Assembly (NCBI GenBank): GCA_029207755.1
Contig: JARCOQ010000002.1
Location: 90,681,087 to 90,745,086 of the forward strand
Source of the DNA: Chamaea fasciata
Lineage: Eukaryota; Chordata; Aves; Passeriformes; Sylviidae
DNA: 64,000 bases
Direction: 5' to 3'
A program made the translations under genes and the position numbers. Position 1 is the stretch's first letter. Each line of letters begins with the position of its first letter. The notes under the pieces were generated by a model. That model was not told the DNA's origin. It made no database searches and was given only the letters and a program-made list of their open reading frames with translations. Shown here in pieces: positions 12,685 through 22,340 of this stretch.

Positions 12685-14345
12685 TGTCACATGCTGCTGT
12701 ACGACCCGCACAAATGGGTCTGGGTGAAGCCAGCAGCGCTCTAGCGCTGGCCTGGATGGCATGGTACCTGCGACAAGGACTCAAGGTGAGACTCCTGTTG
12801 GCACAGGCTGGATCCTGAATGCTGTCCCAAGGCTGTGGCAAAGGGGAACACACTTTAAAAGACCAAGCTGTTTGCACTGGAGACTCTGACGTTCGTGGCA
12901 GGCATTGGAAGATCCAAATGCTGACCACCAGCTCTGACGAGAGCCTTCGGTTCCTGAGCTTTCGGCTGGACTTCAACGAGCACTACGAGGCCCGGGAGCC
13001 GCGGCTGCGCGTGTCGCTGGGCCCGCGGGGCAGGCGCAGCTCCCACGTGTGACACGGCTGCCGAGGGGACACCGCCCGGAGCGGGGACACCGCCCGGAGC
13101 GGCGCCTCGGGCTGCACACGGCCGTCGGGGCTGACATCATGCGGCCACACTGTGTCAGCCGTGTCTCCATTGCTGCAGGCAGCGTCTTCTCGCTCAGTGA
13201 TTGTGTGACACGGGCTAGCAGGAAGCAAAAAAAGCAGGGTTTTTTACATTGATGTTTCTAGAATTACCGGACTGTATGGGCTGATTGAACCGCATCCAAT
13301 CAACTTGTTCAACCATCCTTTTAAACAAGCGCCAATTTTATTTGAAGCTTTCTGAGCTTTTTCCACTGTAACTTGGGTCTGTGTCAAAGAAAATCACATG
13401 TTCTTTTGTTTACAGAAAGCACCATTTCCTTTCTTAATAAGAAAATAGAAATAATTTTTAATACATACTTGTTCTGTTTTAAATAATTCTGGTTATAGCC
13501 AGGAGTTCTGGATTCAGACTAAATGTTCTTGTTAAGAAGTTATATAAAATATTTAGTTATGATAATTTTCAACACGGTGATGTATTTATAATAACCTTAG
13601 GTACTTTGACTTTTTTTCTGCATTTGTTTTCAAGTAGTCATTTAGAAGGGAAAATCTGTGGTTTCTGTACGGGAGTGAACTGTAGAAGCAGATCAGCAGT
13701 GACCTTACTGCTTACGAAATATCCTAAGAACTAAAGTTAAAACCCCAGTGGTCTCAAAGAAGAGTATAGTTTCTTTTCAAAAACTGATGTTAGAAAATAT
13801 CTTGACTAATTGAAATCTACTTTATTTCTCTTTCCTTGTTTATTTTCCTGCTATGTATTTATATGTTTCTAATCAGATAATGGAGGAGAGAATGTTTCTG
13901 GATTTGTTTGCAAAAAAGCCATTATGACAGATAATTGAAGTAGCCATATATTAGGCTTCATTAGTACAAATTTAGAAAATACCAGTTATCTTTCAAGCAA
14001 TTGTTTTGCCTTTTGCAACAGAAAGACATTAATTTTGAGCAGGGTAAGCAAGGAGAAGCTCCAGTTCAGAGTGCAGGTGGTTTGCAGATCTCTCTAGCAA
14101 ACAAACCCCTGAAAAGGCTTTGGTACTAGTATTAACTGTAGTTACAGTTGTGTGGAATTTATTAATTAAATTTGCTCTCAAATGAACCTCATCTATGACT
14201 TTTTTTGCACTTTGCCCTTAGCTTGCTTGAGCCCCTGAGATGCAGAGGCACATCCCAGGCCATGCAGGCAAAGCTGCTCTGACTCATGAGGACAATGCTT
14301 GAAACCTGCAGGTCCAGATTAAGAGGTTTGTCCTCTGGCCATCCA
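12685..14345 (+). repeat. Segmental duplication, copy 2
   Basis: Direct-orientation copy of 5390-7310. Compared with copy 1 it has lost about 200 bp upstream of the exon core, including the splice acceptor and the first codons of the exon. It has gained about 42 bp just after the stop codon, made of an 18-bp unit (GGGGACACCGCCCGGAGC) present twice. Confidence 0.8.
12921..13052 (+). pseudogene. Duplicated TUBGCP3 terminal-exon fragment
   Basis: It encodes the tail from [11 protein letters not shown] to GRRSSHV with the stop at 13050-13052. It lacks the acceptor and the leading GIVQQFLV codons, which are replaced by unrelated sequence ending GATCCAAATG. Differences from the real exon are two silent changes and one Lys to Glu (NEHYEAREP). 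With no splice acceptor and no upstream exons it cannot make GCP3 by itself. It could only be used as a cryptic downstream terminal exon. Confidence 0.85.
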
Positions 14346-15194
14346 GACACTGCTGACGGTGTAAGGAGTGCTTCCCAGTAGGTTATCCTGCAGGGTAACC
14401 TGCCTTTCCCAGGTGGGATGGACACAGACATTTCAATTGGACACAGGACAGAAAGGTGGGGATTCAGCCGTGATGTCATTTTCTTTCTGGACAATTAGAC
14501 ATGGCACTCTCAAGAGAAAGCCTTTTAAATCAAAATCAAAAGGGATAGATTAACTTTTTAGCAGGCTGCCAATACCTTGAAAAAGATCTGCTGACAAGAC
14601 ATCACAAATTCTGTAGTTGAGGCAAAGACACTCTTTCTCCTCCTCACAGCTCCAACATAATATGTCCAGTATTTTTCCCCAGAATAATCTGGATTATAGA
14701 ACCTGCAGTTTACACTGCTAGTCTGTTTGACTGTACTAAACAGTTTGTTTGACAGTAATGCATGTTTGGCTGTACTAAATTAGTATCATGACCAGTAAAT
14801 TACCAACTCCACTGTTGTGAGGCAGGCACTGTGGTTCTCTTAAGTTTTCATTTCTGAACAACAGCTGTGGATAATAGGTATTTGTGATAGCTGCTTAAAT
14901 TTTGTGGTACAGTAGAATTACAGATATTCTGGTCTTTTTATCATTTGCTTTTGGTGCTGAGTTAGTGTAGGGTGTCTCATGATCAGACTGCTCTTCTGAA
15001 ATCACTGAGTCCATACCATTGCCCTAGGACTTCTCTTCTGGAAGTCATGGATAGTTGACTGCAGCTATTGTTGAGATTTGTATTTTGTATGGTAATCACA
15101 TCTTCTTTTTGCTTATATTCCTGAGTTTTGTCTGTGTTCTACTGATTCTGATTATTTTCTTTTATAGGCAGTATCAGTATTAGGTAATATACTT
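14346..15194. other. Intergenic, nothing recognised
   Basis: AT-rich non-coding sequence to the right of the duplicated block. No ORF with domain evidence and no clear repeat was seen. Confidence 0.5.
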
Positions 15195-15305
15195 CCTCTA
15201 TAAGAGAAAAAATGTTTCAGAAAAGAACAACTGTTGGACCCAATGGTCTGAGAGGTCTTTTCTATCCTTTTCAATTCCATGATACTCACTGATATGATTT
15301 AAGAG
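15195..15305 (+). mobile_element. CR1 LINE 3' fragment
   Basis: It contains the CR1 tail pattern: TTGGACCCAATGGTCTGAGAG, then CTTTTCAATTCCATGAT. Short, old and truncated. Confidence 0.55.
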
Positions 15306-16360
15306 GCCAATTAAAATAAAATTACATCAAAGATTTCAGTACTGTAACCAGCTAATGCTGTACTCCAAAGTTCAGTGGTAAATCTTGTGACTGCAAGCAC
15401 TTAATTGCTAATATCAACCATCTAATAAAGAATTATGTGGGGTGGGCATCAGCTGTTTTTTCCTTCACTGGAGTAACTACTGAAGCCCCAAACAATATGA
15501 AATCAGAGACTGCCACAGAGACTGTTATATGGTGTTTTCATACACATCTGCAGCCTTTGTGTTCCTCCTGTCTGGAGGGAATCATGCAGTCTGTATGTTA
15601 AAGGAGAAGACCCTGCATTGCTGATAATCCCATGGAGTGTTTGACATTGTTGTGTAATCTTAGGTAATCTGTCTTGACATTGACAGAAAGTTTTCTTTTT
15701 CACTTTGTTAGTGTCTCTAAATGAGTGAAAATCCTGCAACAGCAACATTTGCTTGATTTCAGTAGCAACAAAGGGAACTTCCAAGTCACCGCAAATTAAT
15801 ATGCTGTGGAGTATCTCTGTAGACTGTCTCTAGAACTGCTTTTATGGCTGTGGCAGTTTTGATTGTTTTAATTATCTGATTCAGTGAGATGCAGCCACAT
15901 TCCTTCTTATCCTTACAGCCTATCCACAGTTACAGAGAGGATCACACCAGAGGGAGATTGGAGGGAAGACTGCTGTCTACCAACATACCTGTTTCACATG
16001 TCAGATGCTCAGAGCTTTCCTGCTACACAGTGTGGAACTGGGCCTTTAATAGGAACTGATTTGGAGCACTGTAATTTCAACATACAAGGGATACTTGCCA
16101 AGCTTTGCTAACTATTTAAATTTGCAGTTGTATTTAACTCTTTTTTTTTTTTAATCTCTGCACATGTAGTCTGGGCTCTGGAGTGCAGGTCTGGGCTCAA
16201 AGCTGCTATCCCAAAGGGAACCTTATCATCTGGTTTTGAGGCTGCTGGAGGACAGACCTTGAAAGAGCTTGTTGGTTCATCCATCCTATTGCTAGAGGAT
16301 CTTCTTCCCTCAGTGGATTCAGAATTCAAACAGCATACAGAGGATGCTTTGGACAAATGT
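15306..16360. other. Intergenic, nothing recognised
   Basis: AT-rich sequence with a poly-T run near 16141. Several short open frames lack support. Confidence 0.5.
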
Positions 16361-16364
16361 TTTA

Positions 16365-16455
16365 GTTTTAAGTAGTCCTATGAGGAGCAGAGAGTTGGAC
16401 TTGACGATCCTTATGGGTCCCTTCCAACTTGAGACATTCTATGATTCTGTGGGCC
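16365..16455 (+). mobile_element. CR1 LINE 3' end
   Basis: Diagnostic CR1 3' end: GTTGGACTTGACGATCCTTA, then GGGTCCCTTCCAACTTGAGA and ATTCTATGATTCT at the terminus. Confidence 0.85.
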
Positions 16456-16769
16456 TGACTCTCCGAGCAGTGACTGCTGTTTCTTCTCACTGATCTCACT
16501 AGAAGACCCATCTGCCATTGAATTGCTTTCATAGTTGTACATTACAATGGTCAAAAAAACCTTCTTCCATCCATGGCAGTATAAACATATATGTACCAAT
16601 GCGAACATCAGCCTAAAGGATATGTTTCTATTTCTTCCCTTCTTGTCTTTACACAGGACAACACAAAGCTATGGTTACCCTTGACTGGAATTTTTGGACA
16701 GTTTTAAACAAGAAAGGCTCTCTCTTTCTCTACTTAGTTTCTTAGAATTTCCATTGCTTTAAAGCAGGA

Positions 16770-16852
16770 AAAGAGGCTGGGATTGTGGGTGGGACTGGAT
16801 GATCCCTGTGGGTCCCTACAGCTCAGGATATTCCACGATTCCATGACTATTT
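16770..16852 (+). mobile_element. CR1 LINE 3' end
   Basis: A second short CR1 tail: GGGACTGGATGATCCCTGTG, then GGGTCCCTACAGCTCAGGAT and TCCACGATTCCATGA. Confidence 0.8.
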
Positions 16853-16879
16853 ATGCTGCCAGCACATGCCTTGCTCTAG

Positions 16880-17489
16880 ATGTGGACCAGGCACAGACAA
16901 GGAAAATTGGAAAAAGCAGCATCTTTTATCAAGGTGTTGTGATCACACACCCATAAGGGGAAGGAAGTACCTGAGAATCGTAAATGCTCAGGGATGAAAG
17001 CAACAATAAAAGCCAAAGCATCCACAAAATAATCAAGCACTTTTGTTAAACACTTATGATTATTTAAATTAATACATTAATATTTTGTTAATTTGACTTA
17101 TTACTACACAACTGCTACATTAAGTCCCTGACCTACAATAAAAACACATAGCAGTAAGTTTGGGATAAAGGGAAAGGGTGAAAGGGCAGAGAGAAAGGAA
17201 AAGATGAATTAAAAAGGGGCAGACAGAAACAAAGAAAGAAAGACAAGGAAAGAGAGGAAAAGAGATCATCACTCCTGGCTCCAGCATGGTTCTGGCTGAT
17301 GGGACACCATGACTGGTTCCAGTGTTGATCCAGCTGATGCCATGTCACTCCTGGTTCCAGCAATGATCCAGCTGTTGGGATGTCCAGGATCATGGGCTTG
17401 GTGGGGGTACCCTTTTATGGACTGTGTTCCCCACTCTGAAATGGGTTTTTCACCTCTATGCAAATTGGGTCTCTTTCCAGTCCGTTCTT
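16880..17489. other. Possible LTR-type repeat downstream of copy A
   Basis: A purine-rich GAAAG tract (17160-17270) is followed by near-repeats of the CTCCTGGTTCCAGCA / TGATCCAGCTG type (17274-17375) and TACCCTTTTATGGACTGTG. The composition resembles avian ERV-derived repeats, but no terminal TG/CA pair, target-site duplication or protein was found, so this is a guess. Confidence 0.3.
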
Positions 17490-19018
17490 TCAGACTGTCC
17501 TGAAAAGGGTCCATGGTTTTGGGGGTCTTTGGTGCTCTTGATCCCCTCTATGGTCCATGGCCACCTCTTGGCTGACTCCTGCACTTGCTGTGCTGGGTTG
17601 TGCTGATCCCCAGGAACCACAACCAGGACATTTGTCCTGCCCAAGAGCTGCTCTGCCTCCACTTCCAGGCCCGGCCCAGTGCTGGCGTGACCGCTGCTCC
17701 TCCAGCTGTGCCACCAGGCTGGGACATTGGAACAGCTCCCGCAACATAGAGGGACACTGGAGTGGCCCCAGCAGTGCCCGCAGCAGCCACCTGAAGCGGG
17801 AAGGATGTTTCTCAGAGACCTGACTCTGTGCCTTTGTCATCTCCGGGCCAAGAGGCTTGGGGGGCTCCTCCTCCTCAGCATCTGCTGGCTTGGCACCCGT
17901 GGGACTCCACAGGGCAGGAGAGACGCTGGGCAGGGCACAAACTGACTCTGTTGTCACCTCTGTGACCACATGTCTGGAACAGCTGGGTCCCTCCAGGGCT
18001 TCTTCATCATCCACCGGGCCCAAGGGTTTATTGCAGATGGCAACTTCCCCCTGGGACACCTCTGGGACACCTTTGGAAAGCACATTGTCACCAACTTTGA
18101 AACCAGGAGATAACACGGTGTCCAACAGCTCCTGCCATTGGGCCTCCACCTTGTCCAGGCACCGTTTCAGTTGGAACAGTTTTTGGTGTCTGACAGCTTT
18201 GTTCTCTTCCTCCTCCTCTGCCCCATAATTGTTGGGGAAATGGGCTTACAGCCATTCCAGCACCTTCTGATATCTTGACACCCGCTGCAGATCTGGCAGT
18301 TCAGGTGACGAGCTTGAATCGCTGTCCATGCCACCGAGCAGGGCCCTCCTTGTCAGATCTCCATCCTCATCTTCTTCCCAATGGGAAAGCTCTTCATCCT
18401 TGTGTTCTTCCCAATTGGAGAATAGTTTGCTGTCATCTTCTTCCCATGGGAACATCTCTTCCATATCACTGCCTTCCCCAAACCTCAGCTCTGTATCATG
18501 TCTGATGTCTTCTGGGGAAAGCTTCTCAACCTCATTGTTATCCCCTTGGGACAGCTCTTTGACACTGTCACTCTCCCCTGGGAACGGCTCTTTTTCCTGC
18601 TTCTCTTCATTTGGGGACACCTCCTTGTAACCTTTGCTGTCCCTTGGGGAGAGCTGATTGTCATGTTCCCTTGGGGACAGCTCCTTGTCACTGCTGTTTA
18701 CCCCTGGGAAGAGCTTGATGACCTCTCTGAATTCAGACAGCTCAAAGTCACATGTGCTGTCTTCTGGACCAACCTCAATGTCCTCTTCCACATCAGACAG
18801 CTCCTCATCAGTCGGGCTGTCCGCTGGAATGACCACAATGGCCTCAGCCACTGGGGACAGCTCCTGGTCACTCCTGCTGTCCCCTCAGAAGAGCTCGATA
18901 TCTTCTGTCACTTGGGACAGCTCCTGGTCACTGATGTTTTCCCCTTGGTGCAGCTCATTGTCATTATCCTGTTTCTCGAGCACTGTGGCCATGAGGCTGT
19001 GCTCCACAGCACGAGCCC
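17490..19018 (-). pseudogene. Acidic Ser/Asp/Glu-rich protein gene, copy A (unexpanded)
   Basis: Not a gene I recognise. The main exon starts at 19018 after an excellent acceptor (CCACCCATCCCCTCAG) and encodes an acidic chain with about three 20-residue units of the GDSxxDEELS type. A unique block follows: FELSEFREVIKLFPGVNSSD, KELSPRE, KEVSPNEEKQEKEPFPGESD, several WEEDED motifs, and the end SSSSPELPDLQRVSRYQ then KVLEWL. An in-frame TGA at 18885-18887 splits it early. The TAA at 18246-18248 overlaps a good donor (GGCT|GTAAGC), and an open frame continues beyond it in the same phase to 17490 (EAQWQELL, EEPPKPLG, SRFRWLLRALLGPLQ). No signal peptide or membrane segment was seen. No exon 1 was found: a CR1 fragment lies immediately upstream. 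It is likely a disabled tandem copy of copy B, unless the stop is an assembly error. Confidence 0.6.
18246..18851 (-). CDS. Open part of copy A main exon
   Basis: About 200 codons are open here, and nearly every segment aligns with 21675-22340 of copy B with indels in multiples of three. That pattern suggests the ancestor was under protein-level selection. The segment is very rich in Glu, Asp and Ser with many S/T-x-x-D/E sites of casein-kinase-2 type, and is predicted disordered from composition. Confidence 0.5.
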   Translation of the reverse strand: MAEAIVVIPADSPTDEELSDVEEDIEVGPEDSTCDFELSEFREVIKLFPGVNSSDKELSPREHDNQLSPRDSKGYKEVSPNEEKQEKEPFPGESDSVKELSQGDNNEVEKLSPEDIRHDTELRFGEGSDMEEMFPWEEDDSKLFSNWEEHKDEELSHWEEDEDGDLTRRALLGGMDSDSSSSPELPDLQRVSRYQKVLEWL

Positions 19019-19124
19019 CTGAGGGGATGGGTGGCGCAGGCAGCAGCTGCCAGCTCGAGGACACACGGGCTGTGCCCTCCTGAGCCACTCTCAGTGGGGG
19101 CAGGAACACCCTGGGCACGGGGCC

Positions 19125-19375
19125 TCAAGCTGTGCCAGGGGAGGCTTGGGTTGGACACCAGGAGCAATTTCCTCATGGAAAGAGTGGTCAGGCCTTGGCA
19201 AGAGCTGCCCAGGGAGGTTTGGAGCGTGCCCATTCCTGGAGATGTCCAAGGGGCACCTGGATGTGGCACTCAGTGCTCTGGGCAGTGTGACAAGGTGGGC
19301 ACTGGGCACAGCTGGGACTCCATGGGCTGGGAGGGCTTTTCCAACCTCAGGGATTCAGGGGTTCTGTGAAAGTTA
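19125..19375 (+). mobile_element. CR1 LINE 3' fragment
   Basis: CR1 3' region: GGACACCAGGAGCAATTTCC, then AGAGCTGCCCAGGGAGGTTT, then CTTTTCCAACCTCAGGGATT and a GGTTCTGTGA end. It lies opposite in orientation to copy A, where copy B has its intron 1, so it may have removed or displaced exon 1 of copy A. Confidence 0.85.
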
Positions 19376-20230
19376 TCCCAGAAGAAAGAAAACAGAATCC
19401 CAGAGAAAGCCCCCACCCTGGAGCAGCAGAGGAGCAGCCCCGAGGCTGGAGGTGCCAACACCGGGCTCCAGGCAGGGCTGCTCAGCACTGAGCCCTGCGG
19501 GGCTGCCCAGCAGCACCAGAGCAGCCCCAGTGCTGCGGCGCTGCTCCGGTGCTGCGTGTGCGCTGATCTGGGGGCTTTGGCCGCACAGCCCCGTGCAGCT
19601 GCTCCCACAGGGATGTGTCAGGAACAGCACAGAGCTGCTGCTGCTGCCTCAGCTGGGGCTGCAGCGGGGGAACCCCTCCCGCCTTGCACAAGGCTGCTCA
19701 GGGCAGGCAGCGCTGCTGAGGAGCACAGCCAGCCTGGCTCCCTGGCCATGGGCAGCATCACAGCGGGGCTGTGCTGGCTTCGCTGTCCCGGCTGCACAGC
19801 CCTGCTGCGAAGGCCTTCCCAGCACAGTTCTCTCTCCGCCGGCCTCAACGCGCGCCTTGAGTTTGCCGACAGAGAGAGAGAGAGAGCAGCGGCAGCCCTG
19901 CCCTGCTGGCCCAGCCGGGAACTCTCCCGCTGCCGCTGGGGGCTGAGCACTCACTGTTCACAGGGCACTCCCTGGCACGGAGTGTGAAAATACTTCAGTA
20001 CCTCCGAGAGACGGGAAATGAAATTCGGAGACTCTTTCCTTGTGCCTTACAAACCTTATTAGAAAAAATATGCAAATTCTTCAGTAACAAATAGTTCTTC
20101 TCTGGTAATTTCTTGGGAATAATATACTCTAATTACAACATATTGTATATTCATGTTTTTATATCATAGACTGTGATGTAAACATACAATACGTAATAAA
20201 TACAAATTATTTGGAAATTTTATTTATTCA
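19376..20230. other. GC-rich spacer between copies A and B
   Basis: Rich in CAGC/GCTGC, with a (GA) run near 19873-19888 and several overlapping frames open on both strands. That is expected from GC-rich composition. No exon with splice and homology support was identified. Confidence 0.5.
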
Positions 20231-20239
20231 TTAGATCTC

Positions 20240-20700
20240 GTCTTCATTTATGGATTCTTAACTACTCTTCTATACTTCTTACTACTCTTCCTTTTCTTCT
20301 ATGAATTTTCAAATTCAAATTCTTATTGATCTTCTTCTATACATTTTTAAATTCAAATTCCTATTATTCTTCTATATTTTAAAATTCTTACTCTTATTCT
20401 TATTCTACTTCTATGTATTTTTAAAATTCTTATTCCTATTACTATTCTTCTTCTTCTATGTTTTTTTAAAGTATTCTTCCTCTTCTTCTGCTTCTTCTTC
20501 TTTGTCATTGTCATTGTCTTCTTCATCTGCTTCACTTTCTTCTTCTTCTTCTTCTTCTTCTTCTTCTTCTTCTTCTTCTTCATCTTTTCTTTGTCTTCTC
20601 TGTCTTTGTTGACTTCTCCATCTTCTTTGTCATCATCTTCTTCGTTTTCGTCATCATCTTCTTCTTCGTTGTCCTTGTCTACTTTGTGCTTATTTTCCTC
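20240..20700 (+). repeat. Pyrimidine-rich tract with (TTC)n microsatellite
   Basis: About 460 bp is dominated by C and T. It starts as degenerate TTCTTAT/CTTCTA repeats and reaches a pure (TTC)n core around 20538-20582, then TCATCTTCTTC variants. The minus strand reads as Lys/Glu/Asp-rich in several frames, which reflects the repeat and not a protein. Confidence 0.9.
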
Positions 20701-20807
20701 TTCCTGTTTGGAACCCAACTCCCAGTAGTTTTGGCAGTGCCATGTGAGCCGCAGTCCTGCAGGGAGGGAGGCTCTGGGAGCAATCCCTGCTCTCGATGTC
20801 CTGACTT

Positions 20808-21674
20808 TTACTCCTCGGGCTGTGGCCTCAGGCAGGAACACCAGAACAGCCCCCGCAGCGCCCGCAGAGCCCGCCTGAAGCGGGAGGGACGTTTCCTGGG
20901 GGCAGCCAGCTGCCTGTGGAGGGCCTGGGCTCCCAGCTGGGCAGGCCAGGGGCTGGGGGGGCTGTGTGGGTCGGAAAATGGCCTCCCTTCCCATTTCCCT
21001 CTGACTGCTGCTTCACTTTCTGCAGCAATCCAGTGTTCCAGGGTATCCCATGCCTCCTGATGCTGCCTCAGTGCCTGGAGCTCCAGCACAGCCTTGCTCA
21101 GGGTCCCACTGGTCACACTGACATTGATATACAACTGAGCCTGGCTGCTGGCTGGAGTATTGAACAGCACAGGCAGTGGGCTCAGTGTCCCTGGTGATGT
21201 CCTCTCCTCACTGAGGACAGAAGGAGCTGCTGCCTTTTCGTCCTCGAGACCGAGAGGCTCCTCCTCCTCAGCAGCTGTGGTCGGGGTCACAGCTGACAGC
21301 TTGGTGCCCGCGGGACTTCACAGGGCAGGAGAGGCGCTGGGCAGGGCACAAAGTGACTCTGCTCTCACCTCTGTGCCCACATACCTGGAACACCTGGGTT
21401 CTTCCAGGGCCTCTTCATCATCCATCAGGCCCAAGGGTTTATGCCAGATGTTGTCCTGGATGGCAACTTCCCCTTGGGACACCTCTTCCGCTCCACAGGG
21501 CTTCCCTTTGGAAAGCACCTTGTCATCGTCACTGGACAGAAGGGATGACATGGCGCCCAACAGCTCCTGCCATTGGGCCTCCACCTTGTCCTGGCGCCGT
21601 TTCAGACGGGACAGTCTTTGGTGTCTGACAGCTTTGTTCTCCTCCTCAGCACCATAATTGTTGGGGAAATGGGC
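20808..21674 (-). pseudogene. Copy B 3' block
   Basis: In the same phase as the exon above, the frame continues: NNYGAEEENKAVRHQRL, RRQDKVEAQWQELLGAM, VSQGEVAIQDN, MDDEEALEEP. A TGA at 21318-21320 sits where copy A has TGG (PALWSPTG). The frame then stays open through EEEEPLGLEDEKAAAP, an alpha-helical stretch (KAVLELQALRQHQEAWD) and a basic-hydrophobic motif RFRRALRALRGLFWCS before a stop at 20808. Copy A shares the RFRWLLRALLG motif. It could be a downstream exon or a formerly coding tail. Confidence 0.45.
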
Positions 21675-22340
21675 TTACAGCCATTCCAGCACCTTCTGAT
21701 ATCGCGACATCTGCCAGAGATCTGGCAGTTCAGGTGATGAACTTGAGTCGCTGTCCATGCCACTGAGCAGGGCCCTCCTTGTCAGCTCTATGTCATCATC
21801 TTCTTCCCGAAGGGAGAGCTCTTCATCCTTGTCTTCTTCCCACTGGAAGAGCTCTTCATCCTCATCTTCTTCCCAGTGGGAGAGCTCTTCATACACACCT
21901 TCTTCCCAATTGGAGAACAGTTTGCTGTCATCTTCTTCCCATGGGAATACCTCTTCCACATGACGGCCTTCCCCAAACCTCAGTTCTGTATCATGTTTGA
22001 TGTCTTCTGGGGAAAGCGTCTCATCCTCATTGTTATCCCCTTGGGACAGCTCTTTGACACTGTCACTCTCCCCTGGGAACGGCTCTTTTTCCTGCTTCTC
22101 TTCATTTGGGGACACCTCCTTGTAACCTTTGCTGTCCCTTGGAGAGAGTTGATTGTCATCTTCCCTTGGGGACGGCTCCTTGTCACTGCTGTTTACCCCC
22201 AGGAAGAGTTTGATGGCCTCTCTAAATTCAGACAAATCAAAGTCACTTGTGCTGTCTTCTGGAGCAACCTTGATGGCTTCTTCCATATCAGAAAGCTCCT
22301 CATTTGTTGGGCTGTCCCCCAGAATGATCATGTTGGCCAC
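21675..22340 (-). CDS. Copy B exon 2, unique acidic C-terminal block
   Basis: Homologous to 18246-18851. It contains FDLSEFREAIKLFLGVNSSD, SPRDSKGYKEVSPNEEKQ, HDTELRFGEGRHVEEVFPWE, four HWEEDED-type repeats (one or two more than copy A) and RRALLSGMDSDSSSSPEL, ending KVLEWL. The TAA at 21675-21677 overlaps the donor-like GGCT|GTAAGC. Confidence 0.5.
   Translation of the reverse strand: MANMIILGDSPTNEELSDMEEAIKVAPEDSTSDFDLSEFREAIKLFLGVNSSDKEPSPREDDNQLSPRDSKGYKEVSPNEEKQEKEPFPGESDSVKELSQGDNNEDETLSPEDIKHDTELRFGEGRHVEEVFPWEEDDSKLFSNWEEGVYEELSHWEEDEDEELFQWEEDKDEELSLREEDDDIELTRRALLSGMDSDSSSSPELPDLWQMSRYQKVLEWL

Noticed and set aside
19146..19987. Several overlapping frames of 100-266 codons on both strands
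   Set aside because: GC-rich sequence with few stop codons. The first part is a CR1 fragment and none has splice or homology support.
20353..20994. Minus-strand frame of about 213 codons with a Lys/Glu/Asp-rich half
   Set aside because: The charged half is the translation of the TTC repeat tract, and the rest overlaps the better-supported 3' block of copy B in another frame.
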